64,000 nucleotides of DNA from Pseudomonas wayambapalatensis (GTDB lineage: Bacteria; Pseudomonadota; Gammaproteobacteria; Pseudomonadales; Pseudomonadaceae): positions 5,012,001 to 5,076,000 of the forward strand of contig CP077096.1 in assembly GCA_014268975.2 (NCBI GenBank). Reading direction: 5' to 3'. Under the pieces are notes generated by a model that was not told the DNA's origin, made no database searches, and was given only the letters and a program-made list of their open reading frames with translations. A program made the translations under genes and the position numbers. The first letter of the stretch is position 1. Each line of letters starts with the position of its first letter. Positions 44,469 to 52,115 of this stretch are shown here, in pieces.

Positions 44469-45431
44469 ATGCAGCATCTCGACCGGCAAGTGATCGACAA
44501 GGCGCTGGCGTGGGCTTGTGCCGGCGACACGGTATGGCTGTGCACGGTGCTCTCCACCTACGGCTCGGCACCCCGTGCACCGGGAGCGATGCTGGTCTGC
44601 CGTGGCGGGCTGGAGTATGTCGGATCATTGTCGGGAGGCTGTGTGGAGGAGGAGTTTCTCGACAGCCTCACACAGGGAGCATTCGGCTGTGCCGCACAGG
44701 TGGTGCGCTATGGCGACGGACAGGCGCAAAGCCGGCGCTTGCGCCTGCCGTGCGGGGGCGTGCTGGTGGTGCTGGTCGAGCGGCGCGAGGCCAGTGCGGC
44801 CTGGCTGGAGCACTTGCAGGCGTTGCGCGGCGCATTGCTTGGCCAGCGCCGGGTGACGCGCAGGGTGGGGCTGATGGATGGCACCTTTGGCCTGGAAAGC
44901 GATAGCAGCGTTGCCGTGCGCCTGAGCGAGGATGCCGTACATATCGCCATCGGCCCGGCCCTGCGCCTGCTGCTGGCGGGGCTGTCGCCCGTGGCCGAGG
45001 CCTGCGCCGATATCGCCCGTACGCTGGGCTGCGAAGTGATCGCCTGCGATCCGCGCGAGGAGATGGCCCATGTGCATCTGGAGGGTGCTCAACTGCACCG
45101 CGTGCTGCCCTCGGAGTTCATTGCCGAAGGTGGCTGCCATGCCGCCACCGCGGTGGTGGCGCTGACCCACGATCCGAAGATCGATGACCTGGCGCTGATG
45201 GAGGCCGTGCACACCCCGGCGTTCTACATCGGCGCCATGGGCTCGGTGACCACCTCCGCACGCCGCGCCGAACGCCTGCAGCGCATCGGCGGCTTGTCAG
45301 CACAGCAGATCGAACGCCTGCACATGCCGATCGGCCTGGACCTGGGCAGCAAGTCGCCAGCGGAAATCGCCCTGGCGGTAATGGCGGATGTGCTGCGGGT
45401 GTATCGCGGCAAGGCGCGGGATGCGTTGTAG
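44469..45431 (+). CDS. XdhC/CoxF family molybdenum cofactor insertion protein
   Basis: A 320-residue protein with an N-terminal XdhC/CoxI domain (STYGSAPRAPGAMLV and GSLSGGCVEEEF near 30-60) and a C-terminal Rossmann domain (ACDPREEMAHV, GAMGSVTTSARRAERL, PIGLDLGSKSPAEIALAVMADVL). Such proteins bind and sulfurate the molybdenum cofactor before insertion into hydroxylases. Divergent from nicS and behind nicAB, its likely client is NicAB. It is not part of the classic set of named nic genes. Confidence 0.88.
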   Translation: MQHLDRQVIDKALAWACAGDTVWLCTVLSTYGSAPRAPGAMLVCRGGLEYVGSLSGGCVEEEFLDSLTQGAFGCAAQVVRYGDGQAQSRRLRLPCGGVLVVLVERREASAAWLEHLQALRGALLGQRRVTRRVGLMDGTFGLESDSSVAVRLSEDAVHIAIGPALRLLLAGLSPVAEACADIARTLGCEVIACDPREEMAHVHLEGAQLHRVLPSEFIAEGGCHAATAVVALTHDPKIDDLALMEAVHTPAFYIGAMGSVTTSARRAERLQRIGGLSAQQIERLHMPIGLDLGSKSPAEIALAVMADVLRVYRGKARDAL

Positions 45432-45445
45432 CCGCGATGGCCGGT

Positions 45446-45853
45446 TCAATAGGCGATAGCCAACTCGCGTAGCGCCGCTGAAGCCAGAAAACCGGAGCGC
45501 GAGGCATATCGGCTATCGCGCTTCACCTTCTCGTCGATGCGCTGCAACAGGTTCTCTGGCAGCGTCGCATTGAAACGCACCGCCTTGCCCAGGTAGGGCG
45601 TTACATCAAAATCCACTACCGCCCAGATACCACCGGCGAAATCCGGATTGACCACGTGCACGTCGATCTCCTGCGCTTGGGGTAAAGGCTCGCCATCAGC
45701 GACAAGGCCTTCAAAATGCAGCGCCAGTGCCTCTTGGACATTATCCAGCGCCTGGGCAGCGGTGACGCCGGCGGAAAAACACCCAGGGACATCGGGTACG
45801 GTCACGCCGTAGTCGGAATCTTTGTCCTTGTGCAAAACAACTGGAAATTTCAT
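45446..45853 (-). CDS. hicB: HicB-type antitoxin with ribbon-helix-helix domain
   Basis: A 135-residue antitoxin. The N-terminal HicB partial RNase-H-like fold is clear in DKDSDYGVTVPDVPGCFSAG and ALALHFEGLVADGEPLP. The C-terminal ~45 residues (RFNATLPENLLQRIDE, SRSGFLASAALREL) look like a ribbon-helix-helix DNA-binding domain, so it should repress its own operon. It follows hicA by 45 bp. It lies between the nic cluster and the lipid operon. Confidence 0.92.
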   Translation of the reverse strand: MKFPVVLHKDKDSDYGVTVPDVPGCFSAGVTAAQALDNVQEALALHFEGLVADGEPLPQAQEIDVHVVNPDFAGGIWAVVDFDVTPYLGKAVRFNATLPENLLQRIDEKVKRDSRYASRSGFLASAALRELAIAY

Positions 45854-45898
45854 CGACTCACTCCATGGGTCTGCAAGATGTGCAGCGAAGCTGTCTAC

Positions 45899-46081
45899 TC
45901 ACTTGAGACCTGCCTGTTTCAAAATGCTGTGCACGGTTCCCTTTGGACGATTGGCCTTGGGATGGGGAACGGTGACCCGTCCTCGCTTCCAGGGATGCCG
46001 AAACTGATGATGGCTTCCCTTGACTTGCTCTTCATACCAACCATCTGCCTCGATGACCTGGATTACATCCCGACTGCGCAT
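45899..46081 (-). CDS. hicA: HicA-type mRNA interferase toxin
   Basis: A 60-residue double-stranded-RNA-binding-like toxin: MRSRDVIQVIEADGWYEEQVKGSHHQF with the catalytic His in GSHHQF, then VTVPHPK and KGTVHSILKQAGLK. I chose ATG 46081, the family start with GGAAGG upstream; an in-frame ATG 12 codons earlier would place coding sequence over the palindromic operator. Upstream of hicB on the same strand, the usual hicAB order. Confidence 0.9.
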   Translation of the reverse strand: MRSRDVIQVIEADGWYEEQVKGSHHQFRHPWKRGRVTVPHPKANRPKGTVHSILKQAGLK

Positions 46082-46101
46082 CCATCCTTCCGGTGGCAGC
46101 T

Positions 46102-46120
46102 GATGTGTATGGTACACATC
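46102..46120. promoter_or_regulatory. Candidate HicB operator (perfect 19-bp palindrome)
   Basis: GATGTGTATGGTACACATC is a perfect 8-3-8 palindrome, 21 bp before hicA. A ribbon-helix-helix dimer would suit this symmetry. The rest of the 215-bp gap to the next gene (46121-46296) is relatively AT-rich and holds no gene; it must contain promoters for hicA (left) and the lipid operon (right). Confidence 0.65.
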
Positions 46121-46296
46121 TATTTAACTTAAACCAGTCTGTAATACACACTACCCACACACCCCCTGACGAGCGATGGCAGGCTCTCTGAGGTGAAGGC
46201 TTTATCTGGTTCACATGTAGGACAGATGCACCTTGCCGCCCGCCAATCTCTTTCCCCACAATCCCCTCCACGCCGCACCACGACAGGGAACTCACC

Positions 46297-46902
46297 GTGC
46301 CATCCATCTATCAGCTCAAACCCCGCTTCCAGGCTCTGCTGCGCCCATCGGTTCAGCGTCTCTACGATCGCGGCGTCACTGCCAACCAGGTCACCGTCGC
46401 CGCAGCGTTGGTGTCGGTGCTGCTGGGGCTGCTGCTCACCTGGCTGCCCCACGTCACCTGGCTGTTCATCCTCATCCCGGTGTGGATGCTGCTGCGCATG
46501 GCGCTCAATGCCGTCGATGGCATGCTGGCCCGCGAGTTCGGCCAGCAATCGACCCTCGGCGCCTACCTCAACGAGCTGTGCGATGTGATCGCCGACGCGG
46601 CGCTGTACCTGCCCTTCGCGTTGCTGGTCGGGGTGTCGCCGACACTGGTGGTGCTGGTGGTGTTGCTTGCCGTCATCAGCGAATACGCCGGGGTGATGGG
46701 CCCGCTGGCCGGTGCTTCGCGGCGTTACGACGGGCCGATGGGCAAGAGCGACCGGGCCTTTGCATTCGGCGTACTGGGGACCGGCGTGGGCTTCGGCGTG
46801 CTGAATTCGACGTGGATCAACGGCCTGCTGCTGGTCATCCTGCTGCTCTCGCTCTATACCCTCTACAACCGGGTACGCCACGGGCTGGCCGAAACCCGCT
46901 GA
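46297..46902 (+). CDS. CDP-alcohol phosphatidyltransferase-like membrane protein
   Basis: A 201-residue membrane protein with about 6 hydrophobic segments and the core of the CDP-alcohol phosphotransferase motif. The normal form is D-x2-DG-x2-AR-x8-G-x3-D-x3-D. Here it reads Asn71-x2-Asp74-Gly75-x2-Ala78-Arg79-x8-Gly88-x3-Asn92-x3-Asp96, so the first and third metal-binding Asp are Asn. It would join a phosphatidyl group from CDP-diacylglycerol to an alcohol, but which alcohol, and whether it is fully active, is open. First gene of the six-gene lipid operon. Confidence 0.85.
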   Translation: MPSIYQLKPRFQALLRPSVQRLYDRGVTANQVTVAAALVSVLLGLLLTWLPHVTWLFILIPVWMLLRMALNAVDGMLAREFGQQSTLGAYLNELCDVIADAALYLPFALLVGVSPTLVVLVVLLAVISEYAGVMGPLAGASRRYDGPMGKSDRAFAFGVLGTGVGFGVLNSTWINGLLLVILLLSLYTLYNRVRHGLAETR

Positions 46903-46932
46903 CCCCACCGCCGCAGGACAAGGACTTTCACC

Positions 46933-48681
46933 ATGCGCCAAGCGCAATCGCTGCACTTCTCGACCCACGACGGCGTCGAGCTGCACTACCGGCACTGGCC
47001 GGCCACCCGCAACGAGCACCAGCCACGCCGGGCGCTGGTGATGTTCCATCGCGGGCACGAGCACGGCGGGCGCATGGCGCACCTGGCCGACGAACTGGAC
47101 CTGCCCGGTTACGACATCTTCGCCTGGGACGCCCGTGGCCATGGCCTGTCGCCAGGGGCCCGGGGCGATAGCCCGAGCTTCGCCACCAGCGTGCGCGACG
47201 TGCAGACCTTCATCGAACATATCCAGGCCCGGCACGGCATCGCCGAGCCCGATATGGCAGTGCTGGCGCAGAGCGTCGGCGCAGTGCTGATCGCCACCTG
47301 GGCCCACGACTACGCGCCCAAGGTGCGCTGCCTGGTGCTGGCCTCGCCGGCGTTCAAGGTCAAGCTCTACGTGCCCTTCGCCCGCCCCGGCCTGAAACTG
47401 CTCAAGGCCCTGCGCGGCAACTTCTTCGTCAACAGCTATGTCAAGCCGCGCCTGCTCACCCATGACCCGGAACGGGTGATGTCGTACACCGCAGACCCGC
47501 TGATCAGCCGACCGATCTCGGTGACCGTGCTGCTGGGCCTGTACGAGGCTGCCGACCGTGTGGTGGCCGATGCCCAGGCCATCCAGGTGCCGACTCAGTT
47601 GCTGGTGTCCGGCGCAGACTTCGTAGTGGAACGCGGCCCGCAGGAGCGCTTCTTCGAGCGCCTGGGCAGCCCGCGCAAGGAGATGCACATCCTGCCCGGT
47701 TTCTTCCACGACACCCTCGGCGAACGCGACCGCACCCACGCCCTGGCGCGGATCGAGCGCTTCATCGCCCACTGTTTCGACGCACCGCTGCCTGCACCGT
47801 CGCTGCTCGATGCAGACAAGGTCGGCGCCAGCTGCGCGAAGGCCGAGTGCCTGGCCGCACCGCTGCCACGCAACTCGCCGCGCGACCTCTACTGGCGCAG
47901 CTACCGCGCCAGCCTGCGCCTGGGCAAGGGCCTGTCGGAAGGGGTGAAGCTGGGTTTCGACACCGGCTTCGACTCCGGCAGCACCCTGGACTACGTGTAC
48001 CGCAACCAGGCCACCGGCAAGGGCAAACTGGGCGAGCTGATCGATCGCAACTACCTCGACGCCATTGGCTGGCGTGGCATCCGCCAACGCAAGGTGCATG
48101 TCGAGGAACTGCTGCGCCTGGCCATCGCGCGCCTGCGCGAACAGGCACGACCTGTGCACATCGTCGATATCGCCGCCGGCCACGGCCGCTACATCCTCGA
48201 AGCGCTGCAGGAGCAATTGCCGGACTCGATCCTGCTGCGCGACTACAGCGAGCTGAACGTGCAACAGGGCAGCGCGCTGATCAACGAAAAGGGCCTGGGC
48301 GAGATTGCCCGTTTCGTCCAGGGCGATGCCTTCGACCGCCAGAGCCTGGCCAGCCTCGACCCGCGCCCCACCCTGGCGGTGGTGTCCGGGCTCTATGAAC
48401 TGTTCGCCAGCAACCAACTGGTGGGCGACTCCCTGGCCGGGCTGGCCGATGCCGTGGAAGACGGCGGCTACCTGGTCTACACCGGCCAGCCCTGGCACCC
48501 ACAGCTGGAGATGATCGCCCGCGCCCTGACCAGCCACCGCGGCGGCGACGCCTGGGTGATGCGTCGACGCAGCCAGGCCGAGATGGACCAACTGGTGGAA
48601 GCGGCCGGTTTTCGCAAGATCGCCCAGCGCATCGACGAATGGGGCATCTTCAGCGTCAGCCTGGCCCAGCGGGTTCGCTGA
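46933..48681 (+). CDS. Fusion of alpha/beta hydrolase and SAM-dependent methyltransferase
   Basis: A 582-residue two-domain protein. Residues 1-285 form a monoacylglycerol-lipase-like hydrolase with nucleophile Ser114 in LAQSVGA (the usual first Gly is Ala), Asp229 and His259. Residues ~310-582 are a class I methyltransferase with the SAM loop VDIAAGHGRY at 411-420 and a later motif GGYLVYTGQPWHPQ. The pairing suggests acyl removal and methylation of a lipid or its head group, but no substrate is known to me. It starts 30 bp after the transferase gene and its stop overlaps the next start by 1 bp. Confidence 0.88.
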   Translation: MRQAQSLHFSTHDGVELHYRHWPATRNEHQPRRALVMFHRGHEHGGRMAHLADELDLPGYDIFAWDARGHGLSPGARGDSPSFATSVRDVQTFIEHIQARHGIAEPDMAVLAQSVGAVLIATWAHDYAPKVRCLVLASPAFKVKLYVPFARPGLKLLKALRGNFFVNSYVKPRLLTHDPERVMSYTADPLISRPISVTVLLGLYEAADRVVADAQAIQVPTQLLVSGADFVVERGPQERFFERLGSPRKEMHILPGFFHDTLGERDRTHALARIERFIAHCFDAPLPAPSLLDADKVGASCAKAECLAAPLPRNSPRDLYWRSYRASLRLGKGLSEGVKLGFDTGFDSGSTLDYVYRNQATGKGKLGELIDRNYLDAIGWRGIRQRKVHVEELLRLAIARLREQARPVHIVDIAAGHGRYILEALQEQLPDSILLRDYSELNVQQGSALINEKGLGEIARFVQGDAFDRQSLASLDPRPTLAVVSGLYELFASNQLVGDSLAGLADAVEDGGYLVYTGQPWHPQLEMIARALTSHRGGDAWVMRRRSQAEMDQLVEAAGFRKIAQRIDEWGIFSVSLAQRVR

Positions 48682-50015
48682 TGACACGCGAAGCCGGGCT
48701 GATCCGGCGCGGCGTGCTGTGGCTGATGCTGCTCGGGCCGTTCTTCTTCCTCAGCTACGGCCTGGCCAACAGCTACACCGCCGGGCGCGACGATGTCGGC
48801 AGCCTGGTATTCGGCTGGGAGCAGCATATGCCGCTGTGGCCGTGGACGATCATCCCGTACTGGTCGATCGACCTGCTGTACGGTTTGTCATTCCTGCTGC
48901 CGCTCACTCGCCGCGAGATGGACCGCCATGCCCTGGCGCTGCTGACCGCACAGGTGGTCAGCGTGACCTGCTTCCTGCTCTGGCCGCTGCGCTTCACCTT
49001 CGAGCGACCGGAACTGGCAGGTGTGTTCGGCTGGCTGTTCGATGTGCTGATGGGCTTCGACAAGCCGTACAACCAGGCCCCGTCGCTGCATATCGCGCTG
49101 CTGGTGATCATCTGGACGATGTTCGCCCGGCATACACACAAGCCGCTCTGGCGCTGGGCTGTGCACGGCTGGATGGCGTTGATCGGGCTGTCGGTGCTGA
49201 CCACCTGGCAGCACCACTTCATCGACCTGCCCAGCGGCGCGCTGGTGGGGTTGTTGTGCCTGTGGCTATGGCCGCACCAGGGCGCATTGCCGCTGCGCGA
49301 GGCGCGCCTGACGCGTGAGCCGAAACGCTGGCGGCTTGGCTTGCGCTATGGCATCGGCGCCCTGTTGTGTGCAGGGCTGGCCTTCAAGCTCGGTGGTGTA
49401 TGGCTGTGCTTGTTATGGCCGGCACTGGCGTTGCTGGTGGTGGCGCTGAACTATGTGCTGTTCGGTGCCGGCGGATTTCAGAAGGGCGCGGATGGACGGT
49501 TGTCGAATGCCGCGACCTGGCTGCTGGCGCCCTATCTGGTTGGCGCCTGGATCAACGCGCGGGCCTGGACCTGGCGGCATCCGCAAGCGGATGAGGTGCG
49601 CGACGGTGTGTATCTGGGGCGTGTTCCCGGGTTGCGAGATGCCGCCGATCTTGCCACGGTAGTGGATTTGAGTGCGGAGCTGCCCTGTCCATGTGTAGGA
49701 GCGGGCTTGCCCGCGAATGGGCCAGAACAGGCAACCTACCTCAGCCTGCCCACCCTGGACCTCATCCCCCCGAGCCCCGCCCTGCTGCTCCAAGCCGCCG
49801 AAGCCATCGACCGCCTGCGCCAGCAAGGCCCGCTGCTGGTCTGCTGCGCCCTGGGCTATTCACGCAGCGCCAGCGCCGTAGCCGCCTGGCTGATCCACAC
49901 CGGCCGCTGCGCCGACATCGACGCCGCCGAAGCCCTCATCCGCCAGGCCCGCCCGGGCGTGGTGCTGCATACGGGCCACCGCCAGGCCCTGCTGCAACTC
50001 GGAGTGCAGCCATGA
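48681..50015 (+). CDS. Fusion of PAP2-type membrane phosphatase/transferase and dual-specificity phosphatase
   Basis: A 444-residue protein. The N-terminal ~300 residues are a multi-span PAP2-like domain with APSLH (133-137) and HHFID (178-182), a variant shared with inositolphosphoryl-ceramide-synthase-like PAP2 proteins. The C-terminal domain is a dual-specificity phosphatase with the loop Cys389-x5-Arg395 (CALGYSR). Between them, residues 338-347 are encoded by a REP element read in frame. The start overlaps the previous stop (TGATG). Probable role: removing phosphate from a lipid such as a PGP-like intermediate. Confidence 0.87.
   Translation: MTREAGLIRRGVLWLMLLGPFFFLSYGLANSYTAGRDDVGSLVFGWEQHMPLWPWTIIPYWSIDLLYGLSFLLPLTRREMDRHALALLTAQVVSVTCFLLWPLRFTFERPELAGVFGWLFDVLMGFDKPYNQAPSLHIALLVIIWTMFARHTHKPLWRWAVHGWMALIGLSVLTTWQHHFIDLPSGALVGLLCLWLWPHQGALPLREARLTREPKRWRLGLRYGIGALLCAGLAFKLGGVWLCLLWPALALLVVALNYVLFGAGGFQKGADGRLSNAATWLLAPYLVGAWINARAWTWRHPQADEVRDGVYLGRVPGLRDAADLATVVDLSAELPCPCVGAGLPANGPEQATYLSLPTLDLIPPSPALLLQAAEAIDRLRQQGPLLVCCALGYSRSASAVAAWLIHTGRCADIDAAEALIRQARPGVVLHTGHRQALLQLGVQP
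49694..49718 (+). repeat. REP unit inside a coding sequence
   Basis: TGTAGGAGCGGGCTTGCCCG continues into CGAAT. This is a full REP half-unit identical in core to intergenic copies in this window. It is translated in frame as CVGAGLPAN within the PAP2-phosphatase fusion gene. Confidence 0.85.
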
Positions 50016-50443
50016 ACCTGTACCTGGTCGCGACCCTGCTAGCTCGTGGTCGGCAACTCGAACGCCTGTCCGATGCACTGACCCTGCTGGCCATCGCCTA
50101 CGGCCTGGCACCGCTGCTCGGCCTGCACCTGCACCCGCTGGCCAGCGTCCTGTGCATCCTGCTGCTGATCCTCGGCGTTGCCCACAAGTACTGGGCCATT
50201 CGCGTGGCCCTGGACGCCGAGCTCTTCGCACGCCTGGCCGCCAGCCCGCAACGTGCCGACGATACCCGCGCCCTGGACCGCGCCCTGTTCGACCTCAACC
50301 TCAAGGCCAAGGCCGACGATCCACGCGACTGGCCAACCCGCAGCCAGGCCGCCCTCGCCCTGCTGCGCCGCCAGAGCCTGTGCCTGGGCCTGCAGCTACT
50401 GCTGACCTTGGCTACCCTGCTGACACTGCCCTTCACCGGATGA
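50012..50443 (+). CDS. Small membrane protein of the lipid operon, function unknown
   Basis: A 143-residue protein with hydrophobic segments near 20-40, 42-58 and 120-140, and a charged stretch between (LFARLAASPQRADDTRALDRALFDLNLKAK). I do not recognise its family with certainty. It overlaps the phosphatase gene by ATGA and precedes the acyltransferase gene by 9 bp, so it belongs to the same transcript. It could be an accessory subunit of one of the neighbouring membrane enzymes. Confidence 0.75.
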   Translation: MNLYLVATLLARGRQLERLSDALTLLAIAYGLAPLLGLHLHPLASVLCILLLILGVAHKYWAIRVALDAELFARLAASPQRADDTRALDRALFDLNLKAKADDPRDWPTRSQAALALLRRQSLCLGLQLLLTLATLLTLPFTG

Positions 50444-50452
50444 CCCTGCACC

Positions 50453-51076
50453 ATGCTCGCCGCCTTGACCGCCTTCGCCATCACCTCCGCCGCGCGCCTG
50501 ATCACCGGCGCTCGGGCCCTCTGGCTCGGCTGCACGCCACAACCGGTGCAGCGCCTGTACTTCGCCAACCACAGCAGCCACGGCGATTTCGTCCTGCTCT
50601 GGGCCTCGCTGCCCGAACCCTTGCGGCGCCGCACGCGGCCCGTGGCCGGCGCCGACTACTGGAACACGCCAGGCCTGCGCAACTTCGTCATCCACAATGT
50701 CTTCAATGGCATCCTGATCGACCGTCAGCGCAGCGAAGGCCAGGACAATCCGCTGCAACCGGTACTCGATGCGCTGGCCCAGGGTGACTCGCTGATCTTC
50801 TTCCCCGAAGGCACACGCAATCTTGGCGACGATCCACTGCTGCCCTTCAAGAGCGGCCTGTTCCACCTCGCATCCGCCCAGCCAGACATCGAAGTGGTGC
50901 CGGTGTGGATCGCCAACCTCAACCGGGTGATGCCCAAGGGCCGCGCCCTGCCGTTGCCGCTGCTGTGCACGCTGAGTTTCGGCGAGCCATTGCAGGTGCT
51001 GCCTGACGAAAGCAAGCAGGCGTTTCTCGAGCGGGCCCGTCAGGCCCTGCTGAACCTGGCCCCGAAGGAAGCCTGA
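50453..51076 (+). CDS. PlsC-type 1-acylglycerol-3-phosphate acyltransferase
   Basis: A 207-residue acyltransferase with the catalytic H-x4-D motif as NHSSHGD (His40, Asp45) and the phosphate-binding FPEGTR at 117-122. The N-terminus is hydrophobic, placing it at the inner membrane. Substrate is probably lysophosphatidate or another lysophospholipid. It is a second, operon-bound member; a housekeeping plsC would be elsewhere. cdsA-like follows after 1 bp. Confidence 0.9.
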   Translation: MLAALTAFAITSAARLITGARALWLGCTPQPVQRLYFANHSSHGDFVLLWASLPEPLRRRTRPVAGADYWNTPGLRNFVIHNVFNGILIDRQRSEGQDNPLQPVLDALAQGDSLIFFPEGTRNLGDDPLLPFKSGLFHLASAQPDIEVVPVWIANLNRVMPKGRALPLPLLCTLSFGEPLQVLPDESKQAFLERARQALLNLAPKEA

Positions 51077-51077
51077 G

Positions 51078-52010
51078 ATGGATCACAACACCCTGTCCCT
51101 GTTCGCCGGCATCGGCGCCCTGCTGCTCCTGGCCAGTGTCATCGGCCGCCTGCTCAAGTGGCGCGCAGGTTCCGCGCCGCACGCGGTGATCGACAACCTC
51201 AACGCACGCATCAACGCCTGGTGGGTGATGGTGCTGGTGATTGGCCTTGCCTTCGTGTTCGGCAAGTACGGCGTGATCGTGCTGTTCTATTGCGTGTCGT
51301 TCTATGCCCTGCGCGAGTTCATGACCCTCACCCCGACCCGGCGCAGCGACTACCCGGCGCTGGTGGCGGCGTTCTACGTAGCGTTGCCGGTGCAGTACCT
51401 GCTGATCGCCATGGACTGGTACGGGATGTTCAGCATCTTCATTCCGGTGTACCTGTTTTTGCTGCTGCCGATCCTGGCCAGCTTCGGCGGGGATACGACG
51501 CGCTTCCTCGAGCGCGCCTCGAAGGTGCAGTGGGGCCTGATGATCGCGGTGTACTGCGTGTCGGCGGTGCCCGCGCTGATGACCCTGGACATCCCCGGCT
51601 ACGAGGGCCGCAACCTGCTGCTGATCGCCTGGCTGATCCTGGTGGTGCAGATCAGCGACGTGCTGCAGTACGTGTGCGGCAAGCTGTTCGGCAAGCGCAA
51701 GGTGGCGCCCAACCTGTCGCCGTCCAAAACCGTCGAAGGCCTGGCCGGCGGGGTGGCGTTGGCCACGCTGGTCGGCGCGCTGCTGTGCTGGATCACCCCG
51801 TTCAACTTCTGGCAGGCGGCGCTGATGGCATTGACGGTCAACGCCATGGGGTTCTTTGGCGGGCTGGTGATGTCGGCCATCAAGCGCGATCGCGGGGTGA
51901 AGGACTGGGGGCACATGATCGAAGGACATGGCGGCATGCTCGACCGCATGGATTCGGTGTGCTTCGCCGCGCCGGTGTTCTTCCACTTCGTGCGCTATTG
52001 GTGGGCGTGA
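51078..52010 (+). CDS. CdsA-type phosphatidate cytidylyltransferase
   Basis: A 310-residue membrane enzyme with about 8 hydrophobic segments and the complete CdsA signature near residues 266-292: SAIKRDRGVKDWG, then HGGMLDRMD. SPSKTVEG appears earlier, near 215. It would activate phosphatidate as CDP-diacylglycerol, the substrate of the transferase encoded first in the operon. Last gene of the operon. Confidence 0.91.
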   Translation: MDHNTLSLFAGIGALLLLASVIGRLLKWRAGSAPHAVIDNLNARINAWWVMVLVIGLAFVFGKYGVIVLFYCVSFYALREFMTLTPTRRSDYPALVAAFYVALPVQYLLIAMDWYGMFSIFIPVYLFLLLPILASFGGDTTRFLERASKVQWGLMIAVYCVSAVPALMTLDIPGYEGRNLLLIAWLILVVQISDVLQYVCGKLFGKRKVAPNLSPSKTVEGLAGGVALATLVGALLCWITPFNFWQAALMALTVNAMGFFGGLVMSAIKRDRGVKDWGHMIEGHGGMLDRMDSVCFAAPVFFHFVRYWWA

Positions 52011-52115
52011 CCGCCATAGCGCGACCAGGCAGATAGGCGTCGAATCCAGGCAACTGCATGTCACGCCAACGCCCTAAGGTGACGGGTCACTCAGCCCGTC
52101 ATCAGGAGCCCTGCC

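Noticed and set aside
46129..48687. Open frame of 852 codons on the minus strand opposite the CDP-alcohol transferase and hydrolase-methyltransferase genes
   Set aside because: Low-complexity, His/Gln/Val/Gly-rich product with no domain, exactly antisense to genes with clear catalytic motifs. High GC makes such shadows common.
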